The notes beneath the pieces are model-generated. The model was not told the origin of the DNA, did not search any database, and saw only the letters and a program-made list of their open reading frames with translations. Shown piece after piece: positions 54,332-62,987 of a stretch of DNA of 64,000 bases; the first letter of the stretch is position 1, and each line of letters opens with the position of its first letter. Source of the stretch: Paraburkholderia sp. Tr-20389 (lineage in GTDB: Bacteria > Pseudomonadota > Gammaproteobacteria > Burkholderiales > Burkholderiaceae); contig NZ_JAAGPD010000058.1 in NCBI RefSeq assembly GCF_017104565.1, positions 1 through 64,000 on the forward strand, written 5' to 3'. The translations under genes and the position numbers were made by a program.

Positions 54332-55882
54332 ATGCTCTTCAACAGCTTCGAATTTCTGTTCGGTTTCCTGCCCGTCGTCTTCATCGTGTTCTTCATGATG
54401 GGACGGCGCAGTCCGCTCGCCGCGGCGGGCTGGCTCGCGTTCGCGTCGCTCTTCTTCTACGGCTGGTGGAATCCGCATTTCGTCGCGTTGCTGATGCTGT
54501 CGATCACGGGCAACTATCTGACGGGCCGCGCGCTTTCGCAGCGCCAGCACACGCCCGCCGGCAAGCGCCTCCTCGCGCTGGCGATCGCCGGCAACCTGCT
54601 CGTGCTGGGCGTGTACAAGTACAGCAACTTCTTCATCTCGACACTCGACCAGTCGCTGGGCGCGCATCTGCCCGCGCTCGATATCGTGCTGCCGCTCGGC
54701 ATTTCGTTCTTCACGTTCACGCAGATCGCGTTTCTGGTCGACGTGTATCGCGGCATCGCGACGGAATTCAACTTCATTCACTACACGCTGTTCGTCACGT
54801 ATTTCCCGCATCTGATCGCGGGGCCCGTGCTGCATCACAAGGAAATGATGCCGCAGTTCGCGAACCGCGCCTCTTACCGGATCGTGCCGTCGAACCTCGC
54901 GATCGGCGTGCTGTTCCTGACCATCGGCCTCGCGAAGAAGATCCTGCTCGCCGACAATCTCAGCCCCTATGTATCGCCCGTTTTCAGCGCGGCGAACGAC
55001 GGCGTGCCGCTGAATCTGCTCGCCGCGTGGACGGGCGCGCTCGCGTACACGTTCCAGCTCTACTTCGATTTCTCCGGCTACACGGACATGGCGATCGGCA
55101 TTTCGCGCATGTTCAACATCGTGCTGCCGCTCAATTTCAATTCGCCGTACAAGTCGCGCAATATTGTCGAGTTCTGGCGCAACTGGCACATGACGCTGTC
55201 GCGCTTCCTGCGCGACTATCTGTACATTCCCCTCGGCGGCAACCGCGACGGCGCCGTGCGCCGCTATCAGAACCTGATGATCACGATGGTGCTGGGCGGC
55301 CTGTGGCACGGCGCGAACTGGACCTTCGTGATCTGGGGCGCGCTGCACGGGCTGTTCCTGTGCGTCAATCACGCATGGCGCTTCGTCGCACGCGGCAGGG
55401 TGGAAGGCTGGGAGACGCATCGCAGTTACCGCGTGCTGAGCACCGTGCTCACCTGTCTCGCCGTGATCGTCGCGTGGGTATTCTTCCGTGCGCCGTCGTT
55501 CCATGCCGCATTCGGCGTGCTGGGCGGCATGGCGGGACTGCATGGCATCACACTGCCCGATCAGCTGCAGCACATCGTCACGAAGCTCACCCATCATCAC
55601 GCGACGTTCGTGCAGTTCGCCGCGCCGTGGCAGGCACTCGTGCCGTATGGCATGGCCGAAGCCAAGAAATGCCTGCTGCTGCTCGCCGTGAGCGCACTGA
55701 TCGTGTGGGCCTGCCCGAACTCCCAGCAGATCGTCGCGCGCCTCACGCAGCCCGCGCGCGCGCTCACCTTCCGGCCCGCCCGCACGATCGCGCTCGCCAG
55801 CGGTTTCGCGTGCGGCGCGACCTTCATCTGGTGCATGCTGTTTCTCGCACGCAAAGCCGAATTTCTCTACTTCCAGTTCTGA
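54332..55882 (+). CDS. MBOAT family O-acyltransferase (AlgI-like)
   Basis: 516-aa polytopic membrane protein. Key MBOAT residues are visible: H286 (VEFWRNWHMTLSRFLRDYLY) and catalytic H326 (LGGLWHGANWTFVIWG). Further AlgI-like features are YFPHLIAGPVLHHKEMMPQF, YLYIPLGGNRDG and LYFDFSGYTDMAIGISRMFN. It would move acyl (usually acetyl) groups across the inner membrane for O-acetylation of a polysaccharide. The SGNH-type protein 4 nt downstream is the expected periplasmic partner. The remainder of an alginate operon is absent. Confidence 0.93.
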   Translation: MLFNSFEFLFGFLPVVFIVFFMMGRRSPLAAAGWLAFASLFFYGWWNPHFVALLMLSITGNYLTGRALSQRQHTPAGKRLLALAIAGNLLVLGVYKYSNFFISTLDQSLGAHLPALDIVLPLGISFFTFTQIAFLVDVYRGIATEFNFIHYTLFVTYFPHLIAGPVLHHKEMMPQFANRASYRIVPSNLAIGVLFLTIGLAKKILLADNLSPYVSPVFSAANDGVPLNLLAAWTGALAYTFQLYFDFSGYTDMAIGISRMFNIVLPLNFNSPYKSRNIVEFWRNWHMTLSRFLRDYLYIPLGGNRDGAVRRYQNLMITMVLGGLWHGANWTFVIWGALHGLFLCVNHAWRFVARGRVEGWETHRSYRVLSTVLTCLAVIVAWVFFRAPSFHAAFGVLGGMAGLHGITLPDQLQHIVTKLTHHHATFVQFAAPWQALVPYGMAEAKKCLLLLAVSALIVWACPNSQQIVARLTQPARALTFRPARTIALASGFACGATFIWCMLFLARKAEFLYFQF

Positions 55883-55886
55883 GATC

Positions 55887-56825
55887 ATGAGAGCGCGCAC
55901 CTTCTTCATCGGATTCCTGCTGCCCATCGCGATCTTCGTCGCCGCCGTGCTGCTGTCGTTCGCGACGGGCATCCGGGTGCCCGCGCCGCGCATCTCGGCC
56001 AGCGAGGCCTTCAACGAAAAGAGCGCGTGGCTGCGCGAGCGGCTCGCGCCGACGAACTGCGATGTGCTCGTGATCGGCTCGTCGGTTGCGTTGAACGATG
56101 TCGACGGCCGCGAAATCGCCGCGCGACTGAAGACCTCGAACGTGATCAACGCGGCTTCGTGGGGTCTCAACATCGAAGATCTGCCGACCTTCTACGCGCA
56201 CCTCACGCAGCACTGCAAGTTCCGCACGGTGATCCTCGCGACGACCTACGTCGATTTCGAATCGCACTGGGAAAAAGGCATCGACTGGCATGCGTTCGAG
56301 CGTTATCTGTCGGGCGACCAGTTGAAGCCGTACATCGAGTCGCCCGATCTGTACTACTACACGCGGCGCATCACGGCAGGCTGGCGCGATCGTACGCATC
56401 CGGGCAATGTCGATTCGCTCGATTTCGATCACGGCGGGTCGGTACTGCTGTCGTGCGGCCGGCACGACCTGTCCGACGACCGCGTCTACGCCTACCACCG
56501 AAACACCATATCGTCCGCAAGGCCGACGGCATTCAAGGCCTTCCAGCAACTGACCGCACAGATCCGCGCGGACGGCGCGCGCTTCGTGATCGTGTCGACG
56601 CCGATCGAAGCCGTCGCGCGCAAGGAATTCGGCGCAGCCGCGATCCAGGCGTTCTGGCAACCGATCGAAACCTTCGCGAGAGCCCAGCACGTCGAATTCG
56701 TCTATGGACAGACGCAGCTCGCGCTGGAAGACAACGCCTTCGTCGACTATCTGCACCTGAACCGCTGCGGCGCAGAACGCTTCACCAGCTGGTTCCTCGA
56801 CTCGCTGCATCCCACCACCTCATGA
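55887..56825 (+). CDS. Membrane-anchored SGNH-type protein, probable O-acetyltransferase partner
   Basis: 312-aa protein with one N-terminal transmembrane segment (FFIGFLLPIAIFVAAVLLSF) and a periplasmic domain. Catalytic candidates are S65 in VLVIGSSVALND (GSS replaces GDS, as in DltD- and AlgJ-like proteins) and the D287-x-x-H290 pair in VDYLHLNRCGA. Together with the MBOAT protein it would O-acetylate a surface glycan. I do not recognise the exact family. It starts 4 nt after the MBOAT stop, so coupling is likely, and the ATG at 55887 is close-packed. Confidence 0.8.
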   Translation: MRARTFFIGFLLPIAIFVAAVLLSFATGIRVPAPRISASEAFNEKSAWLRERLAPTNCDVLVIGSSVALNDVDGREIAARLKTSNVINAASWGLNIEDLPTFYAHLTQHCKFRTVILATTYVDFESHWEKGIDWHAFERYLSGDQLKPYIESPDLYYYTRRITAGWRDRTHPGNVDSLDFDHGGSVLLSCGRHDLSDDRVYAYHRNTISSARPTAFKAFQQLTAQIRADGARFVIVSTPIEAVARKEFGAAAIQAFWQPIETFARAQHVEFVYGQTQLALEDNAFVDYLHLNRCGAERFTSWFLDSLHPTTS

Positions 56826-56841
56826 ACGGCAAGGACACGCG

Positions 56842-57933
56842 ATGAACGCTCGCAATCTGGTGATGCCGCCCGGCACGTTCCGCATGACGCTCGCGTGCAT
56901 GGTCTTCGTGAGCCACGTGATGCCCCTCGCGCTCGGCGCGGCCGCCGTGTATCTGTTCTTCGCGCTGAGCGGCTACTGGATCTATCAGATGTGGCACGCG
57001 GAATACGCGTCGCTCGACCGGCCTTATACGACCTTCATGGCGTCGCGCGTGTGGCGTCTGTTGCCTGTGTTCTACGCGACGCTCGTCGTGCTCGCGCTCT
57101 GCGTGCATCCGCTCGGGCTGTTTGCGTTCCATCTGCCGGACGGCTGGTCGTGGGCGTCGGCGAACTTCTACGCGTCGCATCTGCTGCTGCTCGGTTACGC
57201 GGATCTGGAGTCGCCCGGCAACATCATTCCAACCGTCTGGTCGCTCGATATCGAACTGCAGTTCTATCTCGTCGCGCCCGTCGTCATCGCGATACTCGAC
57301 CGCTCGCAGCATCGCTCGCCCATGCGGCTCGCGCTCTATGCCGTGGCCGTCGGCGGACTGGCCGTGCTGTTCACGGTGTACGGCTTGCGGCCCACCACAG
57401 GGTCGCTGCCGCTCTATCTGGCGTTCTTTCTGTGCGGCATGCTGGCCGCGCGCCACGCGTGGCGTCCGACGGCCGTCCAGGCGCGCACGAGCCTGCTCGG
57501 CGCCGCCGCGTTGCTGTTCGGCTGCATCGCGCTGCCGCATCTGCGCGAGCTGTTTCTGTGGGGCAGCTTTTCCGGTCCGCTGTCGCAATACAACGCGCAG
57601 GCGAACGGCGTGCTCGCGCTGCTGCTCGTGCCTTACGCGATGGCGACCGTGCGCCGCCCCGGCTCGCGTACCGACCGCGTGCTCGGCAATCTTTCGTATG
57701 AGGTGTACCTCGTCCACGGCGCCGCGCTGACGATCTTCCTGCAGCACTTCGGGCATCTGTCGCGCGTCGCGCGGATTCCGTACATCCTCGTGATGCTCGT
57801 CGCGGTGGCCGCGATCTCCTGGCTCATCTACCGGTATGTCGACGAATACTCGGAGAAACTGCGCCGCGCCTACGTGAAAGCGCAGCAGCGGCGCACGGAA
57901 ACGGTGCCGCCCGCGACGGCGGGCACCGCGTGA
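56842..57933 (+). CDS. Acyltransferase-3 family membrane protein
   Basis: 363-aa integral membrane acyltransferase with about ten hydrophobic segments. The R-X10-H motif is RMTLACMVFVSH near the N-terminus, which is shorter than usual and lacks the normal I-D-G-L-R-A lead. Further features are VYLFFALSGYWIYQMW and SLDIELQFYLVAPV, the later resembling the family consensus W-S-L-x-x-E-x-Q-F-Y. It would acylate a sugar or lipid carrier. Two acyl transfer systems thus lie side by side (MBOAT/SGNH and this protein). The ATG at 56842 is 16 nt after the SGNH stop. Confidence 0.86.
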   Translation: MNARNLVMPPGTFRMTLACMVFVSHVMPLALGAAAVYLFFALSGYWIYQMWHAEYASLDRPYTTFMASRVWRLLPVFYATLVVLALCVHPLGLFAFHLPDGWSWASANFYASHLLLLGYADLESPGNIIPTVWSLDIELQFYLVAPVVIAILDRSQHRSPMRLALYAVAVGGLAVLFTVYGLRPTTGSLPLYLAFFLCGMLAARHAWRPTAVQARTSLLGAAALLFGCIALPHLRELFLWGSFSGPLSQYNAQANGVLALLLVPYAMATVRRPGSRTDRVLGNLSYEVYLVHGAALTIFLQHFGHLSRVARIPYILVMLVAVAAISWLIYRYVDEYSEKLRRAYVKAQQRRTETVPPATAGTA

Positions 57934-58069
57934 CGTTGCATTTGCGGCCCGCCTGGATCGGTGTGCAGACGCACAAACAGGCGGGCGCGCGACGGGCAGA
58001 ATGTCTCTCGAGCGCGGCGCCGTTCCGGCTGCCGGCCGCCCTCGTCGAATCGCCCCGTCGCGATACACC

Positions 58070-59542
58070 ATGATGCCCAGACCCAGCCTGAAACGAAACG
58101 CGCTGTTCAATTTCGTGGGAAGCGCGCTGCCGATGATCGTCTCGCTGGTGACGGTGCCGCTCTACCTCGAACACATCGGCGCCGCGCGCTACGGCGTGCT
58201 GGCGATCGTGTGGATGCTGCAGGGCTATTTCGGCTACTTCGATCTCGGGCTGTCGGCGGCGACCGCGAACCGGATCGCCCAACTGTCCGACGCAACACCC
58301 GAGGAGCGCGAATCGGTATTGTGGACGGCGCTCGTGCTGAACGCCGGGTTCGGCGTGATCGGCGGACTGCTGCTGTTCGCGCTCGCACGCGTACTGCTCG
58401 CGCAGTTTCACATCGATCCGTCGATCAACGCCGAAGTGCTCGCCGCGTTGCCGTGGATGGCCTGCTCCGTGCCTCTCGCCACCGTCGCCGGGGTGTTTTC
58501 CGGCGCGCTGTCGGGACGCGAGCAGTTCGGTCCGCTCAACACCGTGCAGTTCACGGGCATGCTGATCTTCCAGATCGTTCCCCTCGTGACGGCGATCGTC
58601 AAGGGACCGAACCTGCAATACCTGATTCCCGCCGCGATTCTCGGCAGTGCGGCGTCGCTGATGCTGATGATCGCGATGGTGAGCGCGGTGTTCCCGCTGC
58701 GCTTCGCGGGCCGTCCGCGCAGGCGGCTCGTCAAGCCGCTGTTCTCGTATGGCGCGTGGATCACCGTGACGAATCTCGCCAGCCCGCTGCTCGAAACGGC
58801 CGACCGGCTGCTGATCGGCAGCATGCTCGGGCCACAGGCGGTGGCGTGGTATCAGGTGCCGTTCAATCTCGCCGTGCGTGTGCGGATTCTGCCAGGCGTG
58901 ATTGCGCGCACGCTGTTTCCGCGGCTGTCGGCGCTCGAATCGGCCAATGCCACCGAGCTTGCGGCATCGGCCGTGCGCGGGCTCGCCGCCGTGATGACGC
59001 CGATGATCGTGTTCGGCATCTTTCTGATGCAGCCGTTCCTGATCCTGTGGACGGGACATGAGTTCGCGTCGAAGGCGGTGTCCGTCGGCGCGATCATCCT
59101 CGCCGGCGTGTGGATCAATTCGCTCGCCTACATACCGTGCAGTCATTTGCAGGCGATCGGCCGGCCGGACATCGTCGCGCGCTTTCATGCGCTCGAACTG
59201 GTGCCGTTCATCGCGTTGCTGTGGTGGGCGCTGCACAGCTTCGGCCTGCTCGGCGCGGCGTTCGCATGGAGCGCGCGCTGCACCGTCGATGCACTGCTGC
59301 TGTTCGCCGCTTCGCGCTTCGGCGCGAAGCTGGCGCGGCATCTGATCGCGCCCGCGCTGCTGGTGATCGCGGCGCCCGTCGCGACGGTGCTGTTTCCATG
59401 GCCGTCGTGGACCAACGTCGCCGCGTGGGCATGCCTCACGGGCACGGCGATGGCGTGGTCGTTCGCGACCGAACCGCTCGTGCGCGCACGCGTGCTGCGC
59501 GCGATGTCGTCGATGATCCAGCACACGTGGCGGCGCGCATGA
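58070..59542 (+). CDS. Wzx-like polysaccharide flippase (MATE/MOP superfamily)
   Basis: 490-aa integral membrane protein with about 12-14 segments, opening ALFNFVGSALPMIVSLVTVP, then GAARYGVLAIVWMLQGYFGY and FDLGLSAATANRIAQL, as in the polysaccharide transporter family (RfbX/Wzx). It probably flips an undecaprenyl-linked oligosaccharide to the periplasm, where the MBOAT/SGNH proteins and GT-C enzyme would act. The ATG at 58070 (MMPRPSLKRNALFNF) begins the family-like sequence; a frame from 58001 adds a low-complexity region. Confidence 0.85.
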   Translation: MMPRPSLKRNALFNFVGSALPMIVSLVTVPLYLEHIGAARYGVLAIVWMLQGYFGYFDLGLSAATANRIAQLSDATPEERESVLWTALVLNAGFGVIGGLLLFALARVLLAQFHIDPSINAEVLAALPWMACSVPLATVAGVFSGALSGREQFGPLNTVQFTGMLIFQIVPLVTAIVKGPNLQYLIPAAILGSAASLMLMIAMVSAVFPLRFAGRPRRRLVKPLFSYGAWITVTNLASPLLETADRLLIGSMLGPQAVAWYQVPFNLAVRVRILPGVIARTLFPRLSALESANATELAASAVRGLAAVMTPMIVFGIFLMQPFLILWTGHEFASKAVSVGAIILAGVWINSLAYIPCSHLQAIGRPDIVARFHALELVPFIALLWWALHSFGLLGAAFAWSARCTVDALLLFAASRFGAKLARHLIAPALLVIAAPVATVLFPWPSWTNVAAWACLTGTAMAWSFATEPLVRARVLRAMSSMIQHTWRRA

Positions 59543-59590
59543 GCATCGCACCGCGCGGCTGGCTGTTTGTCTTTACCGGGTAGAAGCATC

Positions 59591-60601
59591 ATGCGCATTT
59601 CGATTGCAATGGCGACCTACAACGGCGCACGTTACATCAGGCAGCAGCTCGACAGCCTCGCCGATCAGACCGTGCTGCCCTTCGAACTCGTCGTCACCGA
59701 CGACGGCTCCACCGACGATACCCTCGCGATCATCGAACGCTTCGCCGAGCATGCGCCGTTCGAGGTGCGCATCTTCCGCAATCCGCAGCGGCTCAACTTC
59801 GCGGACAACTTCCTGCGCGCGGCATCGCTATGCCGTGGCGACTGGATCGCGTTCTGCGACCAGGACGATGTCTGGATGAAGGACAAACTCGAATGCGTGA
59901 AGGGCGCGGCGCACGGCGACGTGTCGATGATCGTGCATCGCGTGAAATCCGTCGACGCCGATCTGCGCCCCATCTCCGGCCGCGGCATCGAGTGCCGCGT
60001 GCGGCGCGGCAGCGGTCCGCAGCGTTTGCCGCCGTTCGGCTTTTTCTCCGGTCTGTGCATCACGTTCGACGCGGCGCTGCTGCCGCTGCTGACACAAAGT
60101 CCGCGCTTTCCCGACGCGTACGACCAGCGCTATGAAGCGGCGCACGACCGCTGGGTGTCCGCCATCGCCGACGCCGTCGGCGGTGTGCGCTTCATCGCGA
60201 GGCCGCTCGTGCTGTACCGGCAGCATGGCAACAACGCGTGCGGCGCGTCGCCGACGGGCGGTGTCGGCATTGCGCTCGATCTCGTCGCGGCGGCGGGTTC
60301 GTCGGTGTACACGACGGGCGCGGCGCTCGCGCAGGATTACAGCGAAACGCTGCAGCGCCTTGCCGCATCGCCCGAGGGCGAGCGTTGGAAGACGCGGCTC
60401 GAAGCCGGCGCGCGCCGTTATCGCGCGACGCACGACTATCTGCTCGCGCGTGCCGCCTTCTACGAAACGACGCGCTTCCCGGCGAAACTCGGCGCGTGGC
60501 TCGCGATGAGCGCGCGCTGGTCGTATCGGTTCAATCCCGTCCGCCCTTCGCTGTTCGCGTTCGGCAAGGACTTTCTGGCTGTGTTCTTCAGGTTAGCCTA
60601 G
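59591..60601 (+). CDS. Family 2 glycosyltransferase
   Basis: 336-aa cytoplasmic glycosyltransferase. GT-A features: ISIAMATYNGARYIRQQLDS, LVVTDDGSTDDTLAIIERF (D37-D38) and WIAFCDQDDVWMKDKLE (the second DxD motif). The remainder includes RPLVLYRQHGNNACG, typical of rhamnosyltransferase-type GT2 enzymes. It probably adds a sugar, perhaps a deoxyhexose, to a lipid-linked glycan in the surface-polysaccharide locus. The ATG at 59591 matches the family start; an open extension to 59567 is not needed. It is 48 nt after the flippase. Confidence 0.88.
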   Translation: MRISIAMATYNGARYIRQQLDSLADQTVLPFELVVTDDGSTDDTLAIIERFAEHAPFEVRIFRNPQRLNFADNFLRAASLCRGDWIAFCDQDDVWMKDKLECVKGAAHGDVSMIVHRVKSVDADLRPISGRGIECRVRRGSGPQRLPPFGFFSGLCITFDAALLPLLTQSPRFPDAYDQRYEAAHDRWVSAIADAVGGVRFIARPLVLYRQHGNNACGASPTGGVGIALDLVAAAGSSVYTTGAALAQDYSETLQRLAASPEGERWKTRLEAGARRYRATHDYLLARAAFYETTRFPAKLGAWLAMSARWSYRFNPVRPSLFAFGKDFLAVFFRLA

Positions 60602-60726
60602 CAATAGGAAGGTTCTTCGCAGATTGCCGGAGAGGCTCTGGTCGACCCTGAGCAGCCGCTCGTCGATGAGTGCCTTCGATGGCGGCTTGCGAGGTACAAC
60701 GGCCGTTCCTTTCGCGGATCGAGTCA

Positions 60727-60753
60727 ACCGTCGCATCAGGCCGATGCGACGGT
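60727..60753. terminator. Perfect hairpin between convergent GT2 and binding-protein genes
   Basis: ACCGTCGCATC pairs with GATGCGACGGT (11 bp, 5-nt loop) midway in the 176-bp gap between convergent genes. No T-tract on either side, so a bidirectional end or chance palindrome is possible; position favours a terminator. Confidence 0.55.
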
Positions 60754-60777
60754 CTGGATCCGAGTTGAGATGGTGCG

Positions 60778-61923
60778 TTATTGCGCACCCACAGTGGTAA
60801 CGGGTACCCACTTGGCATTTCGAACCTGATAAAGCGTCGAGGTCGGATTCTTGAGATCGCCGCTTGAATCAAATGAGATCTTCCCGGTGATACCCGTGTA
60901 CTCGGTTGTTCTGAGTGCGTTCATGAAGATTTCAGGCTTTGCGGAGTTGGCCTTCTTCATCGCATCGATTGCCACCCACGCGCAGTCGTACGAGAACGGC
61001 GCGAACGTGAGTGGATCGGCCCCGAAGCGCTTCTTGAACTTCTCGGCGAATGCCTTGCCCTGCGGCAGCGATTCGACGGGTCTGCCGTACTCCCATGCCA
61101 TCGCGCCTTCCGCTGCCGTTCCAGCAATCGAAGTAAAGATACTGTCAGCAATGCCGCCGCTGCCAACGAATTGCGTATGCATGCCGAGTTGCCGCAAACG
61201 CTTGATGACTAGTCCCGCCTGTTTGTTGCTGCCGCTATAGAACAGAAGATCGGCATTGGCCGCCTTGATGTTTGTGAGCTGGGCATTGAATTCGACTGCT
61301 TTGTCATTCGTGTATTCTTCCGACACGATATTACCGCCCGCCGCCTTCACGGCTTTCTTGAATTCCTCGACGGCTCCTTGACCGAATGCGGTCCGATCAT
61401 CCATCACGGCAATGCGTTGCGCTTTCGTGACATTGACAGCGTATTGTCCGGCCGCGCCTGAGTTCTGCGTATCGGTTGCGATGATCCGGAAAACATTCTT
61501 CAGCCCTTGCTTCGTGATCGCAGGATTCGTCGCGGCGGGATCGATCAGCGGAATCCCGGCACGCGCGAAAATCGGTGCAGAAGGCAACGCGACGCCCGAG
61601 TTGTAGTAACCGACGACAGCGACCACGCCATCGTCGACCAGTTTCTGCGCGACCTGCACCCCGACGCGGGGATCGCCCTGATCATCGACAGATGCAAGTT
61701 CGAACCGCACGTCCTGACCGCCGAGCTTGAGATGCTGCGCATTGGCTTCCTCGAGCGCCAGCCGCACACCGTTCTCCATGTCTTTGCCGTCCGCTGCGCC
61801 AATGCCAGTCAGAGGTGCCGATATGCCGACCTTGACGGTCGTTTGAGCGGAGACAGGCCCGTTGCATAGCGCAAGCGCAGAAACAAGGACTAAAAGAGGG
61901 GCTCGGGTAAGATTGATCATCAT
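60778..61923 (-). CDS. Branched-chain amino-acid-type ABC substrate-binding protein (LivK-like)
   Basis: 381-aa periplasmic binding protein. Signal peptide MMINLTRAPLLVLVSALALC with cleavage near VSAQTTVKV. The mature part has the type I binding-protein layout: ISAPLTGIGAADGKDMENGV, RLALEEANAQHLKLGG, VVAVVGYYNSGVALPSAPIF, AQRIAVMDDRTAFGQGAVEE and FAPFSYDCAWVAIDAMKKAN. It is likely to bind an amino acid or derivative; its operon suggests hydroxyproline or proline-like compounds. The permeases and ATPases of the transporter are not in the window. It is the last gene of the minus-strand cluster. Confidence 0.88.
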   Translation of the reverse strand: MMINLTRAPLLVLVSALALCNGPVSAQTTVKVGISAPLTGIGAADGKDMENGVRLALEEANAQHLKLGGQDVRFELASVDDQGDPRVGVQVAQKLVDDGVVAVVGYYNSGVALPSAPIFARAGIPLIDPAATNPAITKQGLKNVFRIIATDTQNSGAAGQYAVNVTKAQRIAVMDDRTAFGQGAVEEFKKAVKAAGGNIVSEEYTNDKAVEFNAQLTNIKAANADLLFYSGSNKQAGLVIKRLRQLGMHTQFVGSGGIADSIFTSIAGTAAEGAMAWEYGRPVESLPQGKAFAEKFKKRFGADPLTFAPFSYDCAWVAIDAMKKANSAKPEIFMNALRTTEYTGITGKISFDSSGDLKNPTSTLYQVRNAKWVPVTTVGAQ

Positions 61924-62043
61924 TTCAGTCTCTCTGCAAAGTGCGCGGGCCTCAGGTCCGCAGGAAGGTCAAACAGCACTTTTGAGCTATCCATTAAGAC
62001 AGTTCGCCTGTGCTCTTCTGAACTGACGTAGCTGGCATGCGCT

Positions 62044-62976
62044 CTAAAGTGATTTCAGACGCTCGACAACGTATTGGCTGATGATGAGATCCAGGTACGC
62101 ACCGCCGGCATTCTTATAGACCGTCCGGTCCTGATCCTTGCGATGGACCACTGGCATCGCGCACAGATCGAACAGGTCTCCTTCGATCTGCCCGGCGCGA
62201 ATCACCTGAGCCTGCATCGGAATCTGGATGTCACCTGAATGCGCAGCGTTCTGTCGGTCATCTACGAAGATCCGCGCGCCTCTGAACACATCGCAATCGG
62301 CCTCCTGCATATCCGGCCGGTAGCCGCCTACCAGATCGACATGAGTGCCCGGACGAACACATTTCCCCCTGATCTGAGGAATGGATGCGCTAGTGGCCGT
62401 GGTCACGATGTCCGCGCGAGCCACGGCAGCGTCCAGGTCATCGACGATGCGTACCTCGATGTGTTTTGCCTCAAGGCGAGCGCGTGCTGCCTCCAGCCTG
62501 GACGGCGTACGATTCCACAGGAGCACTTCGCGGATGGCGGGCCGGATGTGCAGATACGCATCCGTCAATGACTGCGCAACCGGACCGGCGCCTAGCACAA
62601 GGAGCACTTCGCTGTTTTCGCGGCTTAGTTTTTTTGCCGCCAGCGCTGAATCGGCTGCCGTCTTCCAACGTGTAATTTCCGGGCCATCCAGCGCGGCGAC
62701 GATGCCTTTCGTGTGTTCGTCGAGAACCACGAACGCGGCCTGCTCCGTTGGCAGCGGAGGGCTTGCAGCGCTGTTCGCCGGATAGAGGGAGGCGATCTTG
62801 AAGCCCGCACCCTTGCCCGGCAGAATGACGCCCCGGCTGAACAGGCCGAAGCTGGCATCCCCGATGAAATAACTATCGCCCAGGGGCCGCGAGCCCGAAT
62901 GCCCTTCCTGCAGCGCGTCGAGAACGCCATCCCAATCCAGTACCGACCTGATTTGCTGCGCTGAAATGGTCCGCAT
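62044..62976 (-). CDS. Ornithine cyclodeaminase/mu-crystallin family reductase
   Basis: 310-aa NAD(P)H-dependent enzyme. The Rossmann motif is LLVLGAGPVAQSLTDAYLHI. Further features are FKIASLYPANSAASPPLPTE, followed by DADIVTTATSASIPQIRG and HVDLVGGYRPDMQEADCDVF. Members beside proline-racemase-superfamily genes are usually Delta1-pyrroline-2-carboxylate reductases, which finish trans-3-hydroxyproline breakdown to proline; true ornithine cyclodeaminase is less likely here. The ATG at 62976 is 11 nt from the upstream gene's stop, so co-translation is likely. Confidence 0.84.
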   Translation of the reverse strand: MRTISAQQIRSVLDWDGVLDALQEGHSGSRPLGDSYFIGDASFGLFSRGVILPGKGAGFKIASLYPANSAASPPLPTEQAAFVVLDEHTKGIVAALDGPEITRWKTAADSALAAKKLSRENSEVLLVLGAGPVAQSLTDAYLHIRPAIREVLLWNRTPSRLEAARARLEAKHIEVRIVDDLDAAVARADIVTTATSASIPQIRGKCVRPGTHVDLVGGYRPDMQEADCDVFRGARIFVDDRQNAAHSGDIQIPMQAQVIRAGQIEGDLFDLCAMPVVHRKDQDRTVYKNAGGAYLDLIISQYVVERLKSL

Positions 62977-62987
62977 GATGCACGCCC

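Noticed and set aside
54101-56173. 690-codon minus-strand frame opposite the MBOAT and SGNH genes
   Set aside because: A shadow frame of real genes, Arg/Glu/His-rich with no homology; the same applies to the long minus-strand frames opposite the acyltransferase and flippase genes.
60602-60777. Transposase remnant between GT2 and the binding-protein gene
   Set aside because: The short frame has no transposase motif; the only clear feature is an 11-bp hairpin.
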